Shown in pieces: positions 35,031 to 45,426 of a stretch of DNA of 64,000 nucleotides. The translations under genes were made by a program, and so were the position numbers. The notes beneath the pieces are model-generated. The model was not told the origin of the DNA, did not search any database, and saw only the letters and a list, made by a program, of their open reading frames with translations. The DNA is from Lederbergia lenta NBRC 16444 (GTDB lineage: Bacteria > Bacillota > Bacilli > Bacillales > Bacillaceae_C): contig NZ_BCVC01000001.1 of the NCBI RefSeq assembly GCF_001591545.1, positions 2,046,001 to 2,110,000 of the forward strand, written 5' to 3'. Every line of letters starts with the position of its first letter. The stretch's first letter is position 1.

Positions 35031-35207
35031 TTGAAAAGATTTGCTGCTCTGTTTTTTATTATTACTATTTTCTTTTCATTTTGTTTAAATATTTTAGGTT
35101 TAATGAATCTATTCCCCCTCTATTTATCTTCCCCTCTTCTCTTTTTAACTTTTTTCGGATTCTTATTCACCATGAATAATAGAAATAAATTTAGAGGGTT
35201 TCGTTAG
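35031..35207 (+). CDS. Small two-helix membrane protein
   Basis: A 58-residue hydrophobic peptide ([20 protein letters not shown], then a second hydrophobic stretch and a basic tail RNKFRGFR). The TTG at 35031 is preferred because AAAGG is about nine bases upstream; it directly abuts the ATG at 35022. I do not recognise a family. It stands alone between the yjbH terminator and the converging pepF gene, and its reality rests on the ribosome-binding site and membrane-protein composition. Confidence 0.45.
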   Translation: MKRFAALFFIITIFFSFCLNILGLMNLFPLYLSSPLLFLTFFGFLFTMNNRNKFRGFR

Positions 35208-35389
35208 TACAGTAGAATGCTCTATCTAGAGGGTCAAGCATATGGAAAGATATTTAAATCAGTCTTTATCTTGTTCGGCCACCTTAAAATCGCACATCTT
35301 ATAGTGCCGATGGCCTTAGTCCAATCTGTTTGTCAGGACTAGACATGGCTATTTTTAAAAGTTAATCTACAAAAAATATATTCTATCTT

Positions 35390-35426
35390 AAAAAGCCGCC
35401 TCCCATATATTTGGAGACGGCTTTTT
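35390..35426 (-). terminator. pepF terminator
   Basis: AAAAAGCCGCCTCC pairs with GGAGACGGCTTTTT (one wobble) around nine bases; the T-rich arm faces the end of pepF. Confidence 0.8.
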
Positions 35427-35452
35427 CCGTTTACTTTATAACTTACAAATAT

Positions 35453-37273
35453 TTACTCTGATAATAATTGTTCCATTTCATCTAGCTTTGCTTCAAATAC
35501 TTTACAAGCTGCCTCAATTGGCTCTGCCGTAGTCATATCGACTCCAGCTTTTTTCAGCACTTCAATAGGGTAATCAGAGCTTCCAGCTTTTAGGAAGTCC
35601 AAGTAACGTTCTACAGCAGGCTCCCCTTCTTCAAGTATTTGCTTAGAAAGTGCCGCTGCTGCACTAAAGCCCGTAGCATACTGATACACATAATAATTAT
35701 AATAAAAATGGGGAATCCTCGACCATTCAAGACCAATTTCTTCATCAATATGAATATCTTCTTCTCCAAAATATTTTTTATTTAATGCATAGTATTCTTT
35801 CGTTAGTAGATCGGCAGTCAATGCTTCTCCTTGCTGGGCCTTTTGATGGATTAAATGTTCAAACTCAGCAAACATCGTCTGTCTAAATACAGTTCCCCTA
35901 AAGCCTTCTAAATAATTATTGATTAAATATAATCTCTTTTGCTTGTCTTCCGTTTCATTCAACAGATAATCACCTAATAATGCCTCATTACATGTCGAAG
36001 CTACTTCAGCCACGAAAATAGAATAGTTGCCATACGGATATGGCTGAGATTTTCTAGTGTAATAACTATGAGCACTATGGCCAAATTCATGTGCCAGTGT
36101 AAATAGATTATTTACATTATCCTGCCAGTTCATTAATATATATGGATTTGTTCCATATGTACCTGAAGAATATGCACCGCTTCGTTTCCCTTTGTTTTCA
36201 ACAACATCTACCCAACGATTATCTAAGCCTTCCTTAATCGTATGAATATAATCTTCTCCTAAAGGAGCTAATCCATTAACCATTAATTCCTTCGCTTCAT
36301 CATATGATATTTCCATTTCTACATCTTGAATTAATGGCGTATAAAGGTCATACATATGAAGTTTATCAACGCCCAGTAATTTTTTACGTAACTTTACGTA
36401 ACGCTGCAATAAATGTAAGTTTTTATTAATTGTTTCCACAAGTGTATCATAAACTGTCTCTGGTATATTGTTAGCTGCAAGTGCAGCTGCTCTGGCTGAA
36501 GAATAATTTCTTGTTTTCGCATAAAAGTTATCTTTTTTTACTGCACCACCTAATGTGCTAGAAAGTGTATTTTTATATTTCCCATAAGTTTCATATACTT
36601 TTTCAAATGCCTCTTTCCGTACTCTGCGATCTTGGCTTTCAAGAAAGCGAATATAATTACCGTGAGAAATTTGAACTTCTTCGCCATTCTCATCTTTCAT
36701 TACTGGAAACTCCATATCCGCGTTATTAAGCATACCAAATGTTGTACTAGACGAGCTTAGCACCTCTGAGGCTTCCGCAAGCATCGCTTCTTGTTCAGCT
36801 GATAAAACATGACCACGTTGAAGATTGATTTCCTCTAACACTTGACGATAAAGCTGAAGTTCTTTATTCTCTGTTAAAAATTGAGCTATTTCCCTTTCAT
36901 CCATTGCTAATATCTCGGGCACTACATAAGAAAATGCACTTGCAACTTGCGAATATAAACTTTCGGCACGCGCATTTAACCCCTGATAATGAGCGTTCCC
37001 TGTATCTTGGTCATAGCGCATATGTGCGTATGTATATAACTTACCCATTCGTTCAGACACATGAGATTGATATTGCAATACTTCAAATAATTTATCTGAA
37101 CTTTCATGTAATTGCCCCCTATATTGGGTTGCTTGATTTAAACTATCTTTTATACCTTCATATTCTTTTTCCCATAATTCATCTGTTGCGAAGATATCCT
37201 CTAATTTCCAAGTTAATTCCTCTGCGATCTCCGATCTAGCTGGTAATGTTTTTACATTTGTATTATTTGTCAT
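35453..37273 (-). CDS. pepF: Oligoendopeptidase F
   Basis: About 606 residues of the M3B metallopeptidase family, cleaving short peptides in the cytosol. The zinc site is in TLAHEFGHSAHSYYTR (HExxH), with the third ligand in the EVASTCNEALL segment, and the RIPHFYYNYYVYQYATG signature follows. The ATG at 37273 fits best: GGAGG lies six bases upstream of it, and KTLPARSEIAEELTWKLEDIF matches the family N-terminus. Upstream in-frame ATGs at 37279 and 37300 are less suitable. It sits between coiA and the yjbI-yjbH operon, as in B. subtilis. Confidence 0.95.
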   Translation of the reverse strand: MTNNTNVKTLPARSEIAEELTWKLEDIFATDELWEKEYEGIKDSLNQATQYRGQLHESSDKLFEVLQYQSHVSERMGKLYTYAHMRYDQDTGNAHYQGLNARAESLYSQVASAFSYVVPEILAMDEREIAQFLTENKELQLYRQVLEEINLQRGHVLSAEQEAMLAEASEVLSSSSTTFGMLNNADMEFPVMKDENGEEVQISHGNYIRFLESQDRRVRKEAFEKVYETYGKYKNTLSSTLGGAVKKDNFYAKTRNYSSARAAALAANNIPETVYDTLVETINKNLHLLQRYVKLRKKLLGVDKLHMYDLYTPLIQDVEMEISYDEAKELMVNGLAPLGEDYIHTIKEGLDNRWVDVVENKGKRSGAYSSGTYGTNPYILMNWQDNVNNLFTLAHEFGHSAHSYYTRKSQPYPYGNYSIFVAEVASTCNEALLGDYLLNETEDKQKRLYLINNYLEGFRGTVFRQTMFAEFEHLIHQKAQQGEALTADLLTKEYYALNKKYFGEEDIHIDEEIGLEWSRIPHFYYNYYVYQYATGFSAAAALSKQILEEGEPAVERYLDFLKAGSSDYPIEVLKKAGVDMTTAEPIEAACKVFEAKLDEMEQLLSE

Positions 37274-37357
37274 ATCCATCCTCCATTCAAGTAATTCCAT
37301 ATATTCATTCGGCTGACGAGACTTTATTCGTATATTATAACTAATTCTCCTTTTCTT

Positions 37358-38602
37358 TCACAAATCCTGCTTTCCAAATAATAAACAATCAACTTGGTTA
37401 TATTCCGAATTATCCATCGTATTATACCCCCACTTCTCGTACATGGACTCTTCTAATTCAGCAATTTTCTCCTGTGTTTTTGGTACAGGTATTTGTTTAA
37501 GTAACTCAAATAAGTCTTCTCCTATTTTCAAAAAATATTCTAATTCGGTTAAAGATATAAAGAAGTGTTCTACAGTTGTTTCCCAATTAGTATTGGTTTG
37601 CATTGGAAATGTTCTGATTAAAATATTTCCATGATTAATTCTATTTCTAACTCTTTGATTTACATATTTCAAAGAAATCTTTTGCCCTACTTTTAATTTT
37701 AATATGCAATCTTGATAAATATAAAATTGCCATTCGCACGGATGTGAATAGAAATTTTCCATATGCTTTGTAGGGATTCCGCATATAGTCGGTAGTAAAA
37801 AAGGATTCTCCCCCGCAGTATAAACGGCTTTTAAAAAAAGATCATTTTGTAATGTTCCAAACCTAACTTTATTAGCAATCCATTGATATTTTTCTTTTAA
37901 CCAGATTGCACTACTTATGTTATTGGGCTTAGAACGTATGTTGAAAGGTAGGGTGAGGTTCTTTAACTTGAGGGAATACAAAGTGGCATAAACTTTTCTC
38001 GTTGTAATCGGGATAATTCCACCGAGTATATACAATGTTTTATTTTTGGGGTAATAACTTAATATGGATAGTCCAATATTATTTCTTACCATCGCTAAAG
38101 AAAAATGGAAGTCGGTCAATTCATATATAGAACCATACCTTTTATGATATGGTAGTCCACCGTAAATCCATATTGTCTTAATACCTTTAGAAATATAGCC
38201 GCTTGTCCTATTTGTTAATATTTTTCGGGAAATGACAGAGCATTGAAATTCAATTGCATACTTATTTGTTTTGTAGGCCACAAGTAAGTCTGGCCTTTGT
38301 CGAAGATCCTTTAGATAATATTCGAGATGCGTTTCCAAACCTTTATTTGAGAAGAAGTACTGGAGATCTTTCTTACCTTTTAAATGTTGCTCACTTTCAG
38401 GATCAGAAAAGGAAGTAGTACACATGGAGTTCTTTTTGTGAGAAAAATGCGTGACTCGAATGTTTCCAGCTTTAATAATTAGGGGTTCCATACACTGAGG
38501 ACAATAAAAGGATTTATTACTACGCATTCTCATTAGCGCTTTTTCTTCATAAGACTCAGCAAGTGATATTATATCACCGAGTTCATTTAAAGCCGTTAAC
38601 AA
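37358..38602 (-). CDS. coiA: Competence protein CoiA-like nuclease
   Basis: About 414 residues. An N-terminal zinc-ribbon-like FYCPQC leads into a His-rich ITHFSHKK-type element (RVTHFSHKK). The nuclease core follows, with EQHLKGKKDLQYFF and RPDLLVAYKTNKYAIEFQCS giving the D...ExQ PD-(D/E)xK-like site. The remaining C-terminal half is family-typical. CoiA acts in processing DNA taken up by competent cells. A TTG start at 38602 is chosen because AAGGAG lies eight bases upstream; the GTG at 38611 abuts it. It lies downstream of mecA. Confidence 0.88.
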   Translation of the reverse strand: MLTALNELGDIISLAESYEEKALMRMRSNKSFYCPQCMEPLIIKAGNIRVTHFSHKKNSMCTTSFSDPESEQHLKGKKDLQYFFSNKGLETHLEYYLKDLRQRPDLLVAYKTNKYAIEFQCSVISRKILTNRTSGYISKGIKTIWIYGGLPYHKRYGSIYELTDFHFSLAMVRNNIGLSILSYYPKNKTLYILGGIIPITTRKVYATLYSLKLKNLTLPFNIRSKPNNISSAIWLKEKYQWIANKVRFGTLQNDLFLKAVYTAGENPFLLPTICGIPTKHMENFYSHPCEWQFYIYQDCILKLKVGQKISLKYVNQRVRNRINHGNILIRTFPMQTNTNWETTVEHFFISLTELEYFLKIGEDLFELLKQIPVPKTQEKIAELEESMYEKWGYNTMDNSEYNQVDCLLFGKQDL

Positions 38603-38647
38603 TTTATGCACTCCTTCAGCAAGTTTTTATAATTATCTGTAAGAAAA

Positions 38648-38677
38648 AAAACCGATTTCAAAGAAGAAATCGGTTTT
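38648..38677 (-). terminator. mecA terminator
   Basis: AAAACCGATTTC and GAAATCGGTTTT form a perfect 12-bp stem with a six-base loop and a T run on the minus strand. It begins at the mecA stop codon. Confidence 0.85.
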
Positions 38678-39333
38678 CAATTAAAATATTGTTCAATGGT
38701 AGAAAAAACATTTTCATCTATAATTTCTTTTCCATATTCCTTAAGACGATGAATAGTAAAATTACTTTCAAAGCCATATTCCAACGGAAGGCTTAAAGCA
38801 TCCTCGATTTTATCTTCATCATATAATTCCTCAGGAAAATGTAGATACACATAATATTTACTTTCATAATGATAAAGCTTCGTTTCTACATTTTCTAACT
38901 GTTGCGTTTTGGCAAGTTCAAGAATATCTTCAAACTCTTTAAATGCAAGTATAAATTCAAACTGGTCTACAGTTGTATCATAGCTCTTGATTTGAAATTG
39001 TTGATCAAGGAATTCTTCCATTTTCGCGTCTATAGGTAAATCCTTTAACTTATCCTCAGGTATTGGAAGTTCTAATTTATTACCGTCTTTAGAAATTTGG
39101 GCTTTTGTTACGAGAATTTCTAATCCTTTGTCCAACGCCTGAATTTGTATCCACAACGGACCTTCTGGAACAAATTCGTCCTCTTGGTGAACCTCATCTA
39201 ACATTTCCCAGAATAGCTCTTCGCCACGCTCCCGGTTGTACCAAATTTCTTCTCGGTCAAAGCCCCGTTCTTCAATATCTATATAGGATATATAAAACTT
39301 TATTGTATTTTCATTAATTCTTTCAATTTCCAT
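38677..39333 (-). CDS. mecA: Adaptor protein MecA
   Basis: A 218-residue protein. The N-terminal domain (MEIERINENTIKFYISYIDIEERGF...NRERGEELFWEMLDEV) binds targets such as ComK, and the C-terminal domain (YHYESKYYVYLHFPEE...LEYGFESNFTIHRLKEYG) binds ClpC. The acidic linker is normal. MecA delivers substrates to ClpCP and also restrains Spx-dependent transcription. AGGGAGAG precedes the ATG. It is next to spxA, separated by about 500 bp without genes. Confidence 0.96.
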   Translation of the reverse strand: MEIERINENTIKFYISYIDIEERGFDREEIWYNRERGEELFWEMLDEVHQEDEFVPEGPLWIQIQALDKGLEILVTKAQISKDGNKLELPIPEDKLKDLPIDAKMEEFLDQQFQIKSYDTTVDQFEFILAFKEFEDILELAKTQQLENVETKLYHYESKYYVYLHFPEELYDEDKIEDALSLPLEYGFESNFTIHRLKEYGKEIIDENVFSTIEQYFN

Positions 39334-39838
39334 AAAGCAACTCTCCCTTCTATATTAGGGTGGTGAAGGGATCATCATCCCGTACAAGACAAAAGTATAT
39401 GTGATGCCTAGACTTCCCTTGTACTATTATATTATGATAAGCTACCCCAAAATGGAAACAAAACATACTACCATTTTTAAAATCCTCTATTGCCTATCAG
39501 TTTATAGGTTTTATTATCAAATATTGATACATCTATTTACATCGCTAAACGAGTCTGATCACTAGCTGCAACGTCTATCGACTAGCAGACTTCAGGACTT
39601 CTCCCTAGGATAAGCCACATCGGTTCGCCTTGCAGCAGACTTACCAAGTTCCCATTATCTTGGAGTGACCAACATCATAGGGTCTATTTTGTACATCGAT
39701 AACCAAGGAGCTTATGCTTTTCTAATGATGCGATCATTTTATCGAATAATTAGTTGAAAATCAAGGCAATTTTCTAATAATTTATCTTTTACGTAAAATG
39801 CCTTCATACAATTAATAAAAGTATGAAGGCATTTCTGT
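39334..39838. other. Intergenic region between mecA and spxA
   Basis: No gene seen. A GC-richer stretch at 39560-39665 has no open frame and looks like a dispersed repeat or degraded element. The spxA terminator is at 39796-39834: AAATGCCTTCATAC and GTATGAAGGCATTT, a perfect 14-bp stem. Confidence 0.6.
39796..39834 (-). terminator. spxA terminator
   Basis: A perfect 14-bp inverted repeat with an 11-base loop lies just after the spxA stop codon; the T-run is short. Confidence 0.75.
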
Positions 39839-40234
39839 TTAATTTACCATTTTTTGAGCTTCTCTTAATTGATACGTTCTTACTTTTCGTGGTAAGAATC
39901 GTCTGATTTCATCCTCATTATAACCGACTTGCAGGCGCTTCTCGTCCATAATAATTGGTCTTCTGAGCAATCCTGGATTCTTTTGAATGAGATCGAACAG
40001 TTGTTGAAGTGGTAATGACTCCAAATCAATATTTAGCTTTTGAAAGATTTTAGAACGAGTAGATATAATTTCATCTGTTCCATCTTCTGTCATCCGTAAG
40101 ATTTCCTTTATTTCTTCTAAACTGAGTGGCTCTGAAAAAATATTTCTTTCCTTGTAAGGGATATTTTGTTCCTCAAGCCATGTTCTGGCTTTCCGGCATG
40201 ATGTGCAACTAGGTGAAGTGTACAATGTTACCAT
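39839..40234 (-). CDS. spxA: Transcriptional regulator Spx
   Basis: A 131-residue ArsC-family protein with the redox CxxC in [20 protein letters not shown], the RPI motif in [28 protein letters not shown], and a C-terminal tail for ClpXP recognition. Spx binds the RNA polymerase alpha subunit and redirects transcription under thiol stress. The ATG at 40234 gives the universal N-terminus, although AGGAG is about 13 bases upstream; the ATG at 40255 would place that site inside the gene. yjbH and mecA are nearby. Confidence 0.96.
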   Translation of the reverse strand: MVTLYTSPSCTSCRKARTWLEEQNIPYKERNIFSEPLSLEEIKEILRMTEDGTDEIISTRSKIFQKLNIDLESLPLQQLFDLIQKNPGLLRRPIIMDEKRLQVGYNEDEIRRFLPRKVRTYQLREAQKMVN

Positions 40235-40622
40235 AATGCTATTCACACTCCTCATATTTTAATTATTTATTTTATTAAAATCGATGGAACATCAGTAAAT
40301 TTATTTTTAAAGATCCGATGTTTTAAGCTGTAATACTGAATTAGTCACTTTTAAACAAATTAAATGAAACAATCTATACTATGTATTATACACTAAATAC
40401 TGCGTAATGAATAGGTTATTTTGCGATGTTCACGAACTGTTACCATCTTGTAGTAGGATACTGTTATAGTAAGTGTATGTTCTTATTTTACCACTATTGC
40501 ATATAAGATAAACCCCCCATTTATATTTCTTTTGTTGATTTTGATATTTTGTCCTTATTTTAGATTTTCATTCAAAAAAGGGAAACATCAGATGTTTCCC
40601 TTTTTCCCTTATGCTATAATAA
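40235..40622. other. spxA upstream region and terminator of the DUF4015 gene
   Basis: No gene seen. On the minus strand TATTCA-N17-TATAAT (40385-40413) is a possible spxA promoter with a weak -35. AAAAAGGGAAACATC and GATGTTTCCCTTTTT (40575-40605) form a 15-bp terminator stem that appears to serve the leftward gene ending at 40623. Confidence 0.55.
40575..40605 (-). terminator. Terminator of the DUF4015 gene
   Basis: A perfect 15-bp stem with a single unpaired base between the arms (effective loop of a few bases) and T-rich flank, 18 bp after the stop codon. Confidence 0.8.
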
Positions 40623-41834
40623 TTAATCTTTCCCCGGTGTATAATCAACATTTGGTGAATATTTATTACCTGCATTCCAAAGTAAATATTCTGTAATCCC
40701 TTCGTCGTATAAAGCCCGAATTTGTGCTTCTACTTCCGCTTTTCCGTAGACTAAATAATTACCACTGCCAAGATAGGATGCCGTGAAATCTTGCAACCAA
40801 GGACGTGAAATTGGTGCATCCTTAAGTTCAGCAAGTTTCGCGTTCTCCACTTTAGCATATTCTCTAACTAGTTTATAAGGCTCTAAATCTGGTTTGGCAA
40901 TCCCGAAATATGAAGTCCAATGGCTAGGATAAATCATCGAAGAAATTACATCAACATTTTCGGAAATTTTAGAGAAGTTTTGTCCAATACCAGGTGCCTC
41001 TGGAAGTGTAGCTGTATAACCAAATATATCTACAGATACTTTAACGCCATATGGTTTCAGCTTTTCACGTGCATATTCGACAAAGTCTGTAACAGCATGC
41101 ACTCGCTTCTGAACATTATCTTCGTCCATATCTTTATATTCTCCCATATCATAAACTAATTGATCATCTCGATTCTCAAAACCTTCTGGAAACCGCACAT
41201 AGTCAAATTGGATCTCTTGAAAACCGAGTTTTGCAGCTTCAATTGCGAGATCCACATTATAATCCCACACTTCTTTTAGAAAGGGGTTTACAAACGATTC
41301 TCCTCGTCCATTTACCCATACCTTTTCGCCATCAAGAAACGATAAGTCTGGTCGTTCTTTTGGCAAGGTGGAATCCTTGAACACTACTATTCTACCAATC
41401 GGATAAATCTCTTTTTCTTCCATCACTTTTAACATTGCTTTAGGATCTTTAATAAAGTTTTGTCCAATATTGGCATATGGAGAATCCTTTGGAAGCTTAT
41501 ATGTAATATTTCCCCAATCATCTTTAATATCTATGACCATTGCATTTAAATCAGTTGTATCCATTAATTTTACTAATTCATCGAATCGGTTCCCCCCAGC
41601 TGAGTGACCTGTTACATAGATTCCGCGCACCGCATCAGGGTATTTAAAATTCAAACCCGAATCATATACAAATCGTGGGGATTGTATTGGACTCTCATTT
41701 ACTTTCACTGCAATTTTCCTCATTCCAGGTAAGTTACTTTTATTATCTTCTTTTTCAGCTGCCGCTCCAGTTGGTAATTGCCATATTAACGCCACCGCGA
41801 TTCCCGCAGTTGCGATCAATTTTTTCAAATTCAA
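40623..41834 (-). CDS. Putative secreted glycoside hydrolase-like protein (DUF4015)
   Basis: A 403-residue protein with a signal peptide (LIATAGIAVALIWQLPTGAAA) and a TIM-barrel-like body typical of DUF4015: RGIYVTGHSAGG, NAMVIDIKDDWGNITY, GFQEIQFDYVRFPE, VKVSVDIFGYTA, DVISSMIYPSHW and EYLLWNAGNKY. The conserved Asp residues in FDYVRFP and VDIFGY resemble catalytic acids of related glycoside hydrolases. The substrate is unknown; a cell-wall or exopolysaccharide glycan is plausible. The TTG start has GGGAGAG upstream. It lies between spxA and trpS, where B. subtilis has other genes. Confidence 0.85.
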   Translation of the reverse strand: MNLKKLIATAGIAVALIWQLPTGAAAEKEDNKSNLPGMRKIAVKVNESPIQSPRFVYDSGLNFKYPDAVRGIYVTGHSAGGNRFDELVKLMDTTDLNAMVIDIKDDWGNITYKLPKDSPYANIGQNFIKDPKAMLKVMEEKEIYPIGRIVVFKDSTLPKERPDLSFLDGEKVWVNGRGESFVNPFLKEVWDYNVDLAIEAAKLGFQEIQFDYVRFPEGFENRDDQLVYDMGEYKDMDEDNVQKRVHAVTDFVEYAREKLKPYGVKVSVDIFGYTATLPEAPGIGQNFSKISENVDVISSMIYPSHWTSYFGIAKPDLEPYKLVREYAKVENAKLAELKDAPISRPWLQDFTASYLGSGNYLVYGKAEVEAQIRALYDEGITEYLLWNAGNKYSPNVDYTPGKD

Positions 41835-42171
41835 AAATCATCTCTCCCTTTTGCATTTTTTGTCTTATTTTCAGCATATTCCGCGCTTCTTGTCTTTTTC
41901 TATTCTAACAAGGAATAGAGCAGATTGAAATTATTTTACCGTCTACTTCATTTAATTTTACTAATAGAAACCATCTAATGACCTTAACTTGCGTGTCATA
42001 ATCGTAGCGGGTATAATATTTGTAACGATTTATTCGGTTACTGAAGCACCATGATGAAAGTAAATGTAAGCCGGCCTTATCAGGCACTTATATTGGTGTT
42101 TAGAATGAATTCATTCCTCCCTAGATTCGGGGATGGATGCTTTTTTACATTTTAAGGGGGCTTTAACTTAG
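41835..42171. other. Region upstream of trpS
   Basis: No gene seen. A hairpin followed by a T-run occurs at about 42111-42146 (CATTCCTCCC against GGGGATGGATG, then TTTTTT), ending 25 bp before the trpS ATG. I did not find the T-box consensus AGGGTGG, so a T-box riboswitch is not supported. Confidence 0.5.
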
Positions 42172-43161
<990 letters not shown>

Positions 43162-43164
43162 AAA

Positions 43165-43210
43165 AGAGACACGGATCCAAACTTATAGGTCTGGATCCGC
43201 GTCTTTTTTT
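43165..43210 (+). terminator. trpS terminator
   Basis: AGACACGGATCCA pairs with TGGATCCGCGTCT (one mismatch) and is followed by a T run. Confidence 0.85.
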
Positions 43211-43236
43211 ATTGCTTATCAAAATATTGCATACAA

Positions 43237-43986
43237 CTAATTTACTTTTGGATCACATTCCGTATCCCATAATTTTTCAAAAAAGGGCTGACCTTTTACA
43301 AGGCGCTCACACAATGTATCATGTTTTTCAGTCCAACCAGTTTTTGTTTCCTCATACAAGGCATTCCATACATCTTCAAATTCCATCGTCTGTATTTCCG
43401 CATACTTATTCGGATTCCATTCCGTGTACCAATACCTAACTGCCGGTGTATTTTTCGAGATATACAACTGATCCAACGCCATAAACAAGAGGTTTTTTAG
43501 TTGACGCTCTTTCCTAGTTAAACCGTACATTAACATAGGTTCTGGTGATAGGATATGATAGTCCTTTTCCGTATTCTCCTCTTTAAATTTATAGACACTT
43601 GGTTCATTTTTATCTGTCATTTCGTAAACGACCTGCTCCTGCCGAGGTATAAGTCTGCTTTTTCTGATGGGAATGGAATATCCAATTGTATCGACAGCAA
43701 GAATTCCTCTTCCATCTGTAATAACAAAACAATATTCTAGTTGTATTCTCTCATGATTTTTTCTTAAATAAGCTTTTTTAAATACATCATTCAATAAATC
43801 ACGCGGCAGTTCGGCTAAATTATTTTCGATGTAATGAAAAAGAATCGGCTCAATCAATAAAAGCGGCACTTGATCAAGAAGCTCAATTACATCCTCACCC
43901 CTGCGCCATTCATGAAATTGGCAAACATTATAACCATTTTCTTCTCCTTCAAACCAATTCACCCATACATCATGAAGATATAGCAT
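43237..43986 (-). CDS. yjbA: UPF0736 family protein YjbA
   Basis: A 249-residue soluble protein whose N-terminus [22 protein letters not shown] and [33 protein letters not shown] match YjbA/UPF0736, a family confined to Bacillales with no known function. No catalytic motif is obvious. It converges on trpS, as in the B. subtilis trpS-yjbA region. AGTGAGGGG lies before the ATG. Confidence 0.9.
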   Translation of the reverse strand: MLYLHDVWVNWFEGEENGYNVCQFHEWRRGEDVIELLDQVPLLLIEPILFHYIENNLAELPRDLLNDVFKKAYLRKNHERIQLEYCFVITDGRGILAVDTIGYSIPIRKSRLIPRQEQVVYEMTDKNEPSVYKFKEENTEKDYHILSPEPMLMYGLTRKERQLKNLLFMALDQLYISKNTPAVRYWYTEWNPNKYAEIQTMEFEDVWNALYEETKTGWTEKHDTLCERLVKGQPFFEKLWDTECDPKVN

Positions 43987-44068
43987 ATTGAACCCCTCAC
44001 TTCATAACTATTTGTCAATCAGTATAGGCATAGGACAGTTAAATTATTCCTTTCATTTTTAATAGCTA

Positions 44069-44368
44069 TCATTTTGGGTCCGAATTGTATATTGCCACAG
44101 CCATTAAAATTATCCCAATTGGCAGAAGATAGCACTCTGGTCGATAAAAAATAAAACTCGCAAAATCATAAAAACTATGGCCAGTCGTTAATAAATTTAA
44201 ATATGCAATAATACTTACTCCCCCAGAAACAGTAAGACCAAAACCAATTAAAAATATGATTGAAGTAAACAGCATTTCATTGCACATCCTGTTTGCTTGT
44301 CCTTTACTAATAAATATATGATTAATTAAAGTTATAAGACCAAAAATACCCTCTATCTTTGAGGGCAT
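44069..44368 (-). CDS. DUF3899-like small membrane protein
   Basis: A 99-residue protein with three hydrophobic segments (FGLITLINHIFI; MLFTSIIFLIGFGLTVSGGVSIIAYL; CYLLPIGIILMAVAIY). It resembles DUF3899 membrane proteins of bacilli, whose function is unknown. It begins directly after the yjaZ stop (TGA then ATG), with GGAAAGGAA inside the end of yjaZ as ribosome-binding site, so the two are translationally coupled. Confidence 0.65.
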   Translation of the reverse strand: MPSKIEGIFGLITLINHIFISKGQANRMCNEMLFTSIIFLIGFGLTVSGGVSIIAYLNLLTTGHSFYDFASFIFYRPECYLLPIGIILMAVAIYNSDPK

Positions 44369-45166
44369 TCATTTAAATTCCTTTCCATCTATAAAACTGT
44401 TTTCAATCAGCAATTGATCCGATGAAATACGGAGTGATTCAGTGACAGTAAGCTTGTTATTATCAAGGTATCCATTCACGAGATTGACCCCTTGTGCATA
44501 ACCCATCATTTGTGGAATTCTTTTTCGACCAAATAAAAGATCATCATGCATTCGATCTTTTTTCTTGAGCGTTAAATTTGGCTTATAATATCGCTGCCAA
44601 TAATATCGCAATTCTCTTTCCGTAAATTTCTTTTGCCAACTCATCGAATATTCTTCACCACAATACAATAATGCAGTTTGTTCTGCCAACCCTTCAAATA
44701 CAAGGGAATCAAGTAGTGTGTAATCTTCCGTACTTTTATTATTTCGGATCATTCTCGCAGCATGATGATATTCATGAATGAAAAGTGATTCCCAATACTT
44801 TTCATCTAGTGCCTCTGTTAAAAACAAAAAAATTTTATGAGGCATTGAAATTCCTGCCCGCCCTTTTAATCCATGTTTGAAAAAGGAATTAGCTTCATTC
44901 AATGGAAAAATATAAATATCCACTTTTGGACCTTGCCATTTTTTCCGATACAATTGATAATATTTATCTACTTTCTCCCAAACATTTTGCTTTTGTAACT
45001 TTTCAAACGTTTCCTTGGCTTTGTTTTCAGATTGATATATACCAAATTGTTTTAAATAATGATAAAAGTCTTCACTATCAGACACATCTGGCATAGCCCT
45101 TTGACACATTTTCACTGGATCTGCTATTTCAGCTTCAAGCCACTCGTTAGTAGCAATCACTGCCAT
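44369..45166 (-). CDS. yjaZ: DUF2268 predicted Zn-dependent protease YjaZ
   Basis: About 265 residues. FIHEYHHAARM gives the HExxH metal site, and SLVFEGLAEQTAL supplies the downstream Glu ligand. This is the DUF2268 (YjaZ) family of putative intracellular zinc metalloproteases. No signal peptide is present. The ATG at 45166 is chosen since GGGAGGTGGG lies just upstream of it. It lies downstream of fabHF as in B. subtilis, but the app oligopeptide-permease genes that follow there are absent. Confidence 0.88.
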   Translation of the reverse strand: MAVIATNEWLEAEIADPVKMCQRAMPDVSDSEDFYHYLKQFGIYQSENKAKETFEKLQKQNVWEKVDKYYQLYRKKWQGPKVDIYIFPLNEANSFFKHGLKGRAGISMPHKIFLFLTEALDEKYWESLFIHEYHHAARMIRNNKSTEDYTLLDSLVFEGLAEQTALLYCGEEYSMSWQKKFTERELRYYWQRYYKPNLTLKKKDRMHDDLLFGRKRIPQMMGYAQGVNLVNGYLDNNKLTVTESLRISSDQLLIENSFIDGKEFK

Positions 45167-45389
45167 TATCCCACCTCCCATGCCTTTATCATATTGTTCT
45201 CAATCTAGATGGTGCGGTTCCATTATTGTTCCTTTTTAGCATCGACTTTTTGTATATACTAGTGCTTATTAGCAACCATCTCAAAGTGAATTTTTTCAGA
45301 ACCTCCGTCCTCACTGCGTATCAAGAGAATTCATTATTCTGATTGTGAGGTTATAATAGTTTTTTTTGTTTCAAATACAACATAAAAAA

Positions 45390-45416
45390 ACACGGCCTAT
45401 ATTATATAGACCGTGT
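45390..45416 (-). terminator. Terminator of fabH-fabF
   Basis: ACACGGCCTATAT pairs with ATATAGACCGTGT (one mismatch), followed on the minus strand by a T run, 10 bp after the fabF stop. Confidence 0.85.
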
Positions 45417-45426
45417 CACACACACA

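Noticed and set aside
39560-39665. Possible gene in the GC-richer stretch between mecA and spxA
   Set aside because: No frame of useful length with a ribosome-binding site. It looks like a dispersed non-coding repeat, but copies cannot be shown from this window.
41835-42171. T-box riboswitch upstream of trpS
   Set aside because: The AGGGTGG T-box sequence and a specifier-loop-like region were not found, only a hairpin with a T-run.
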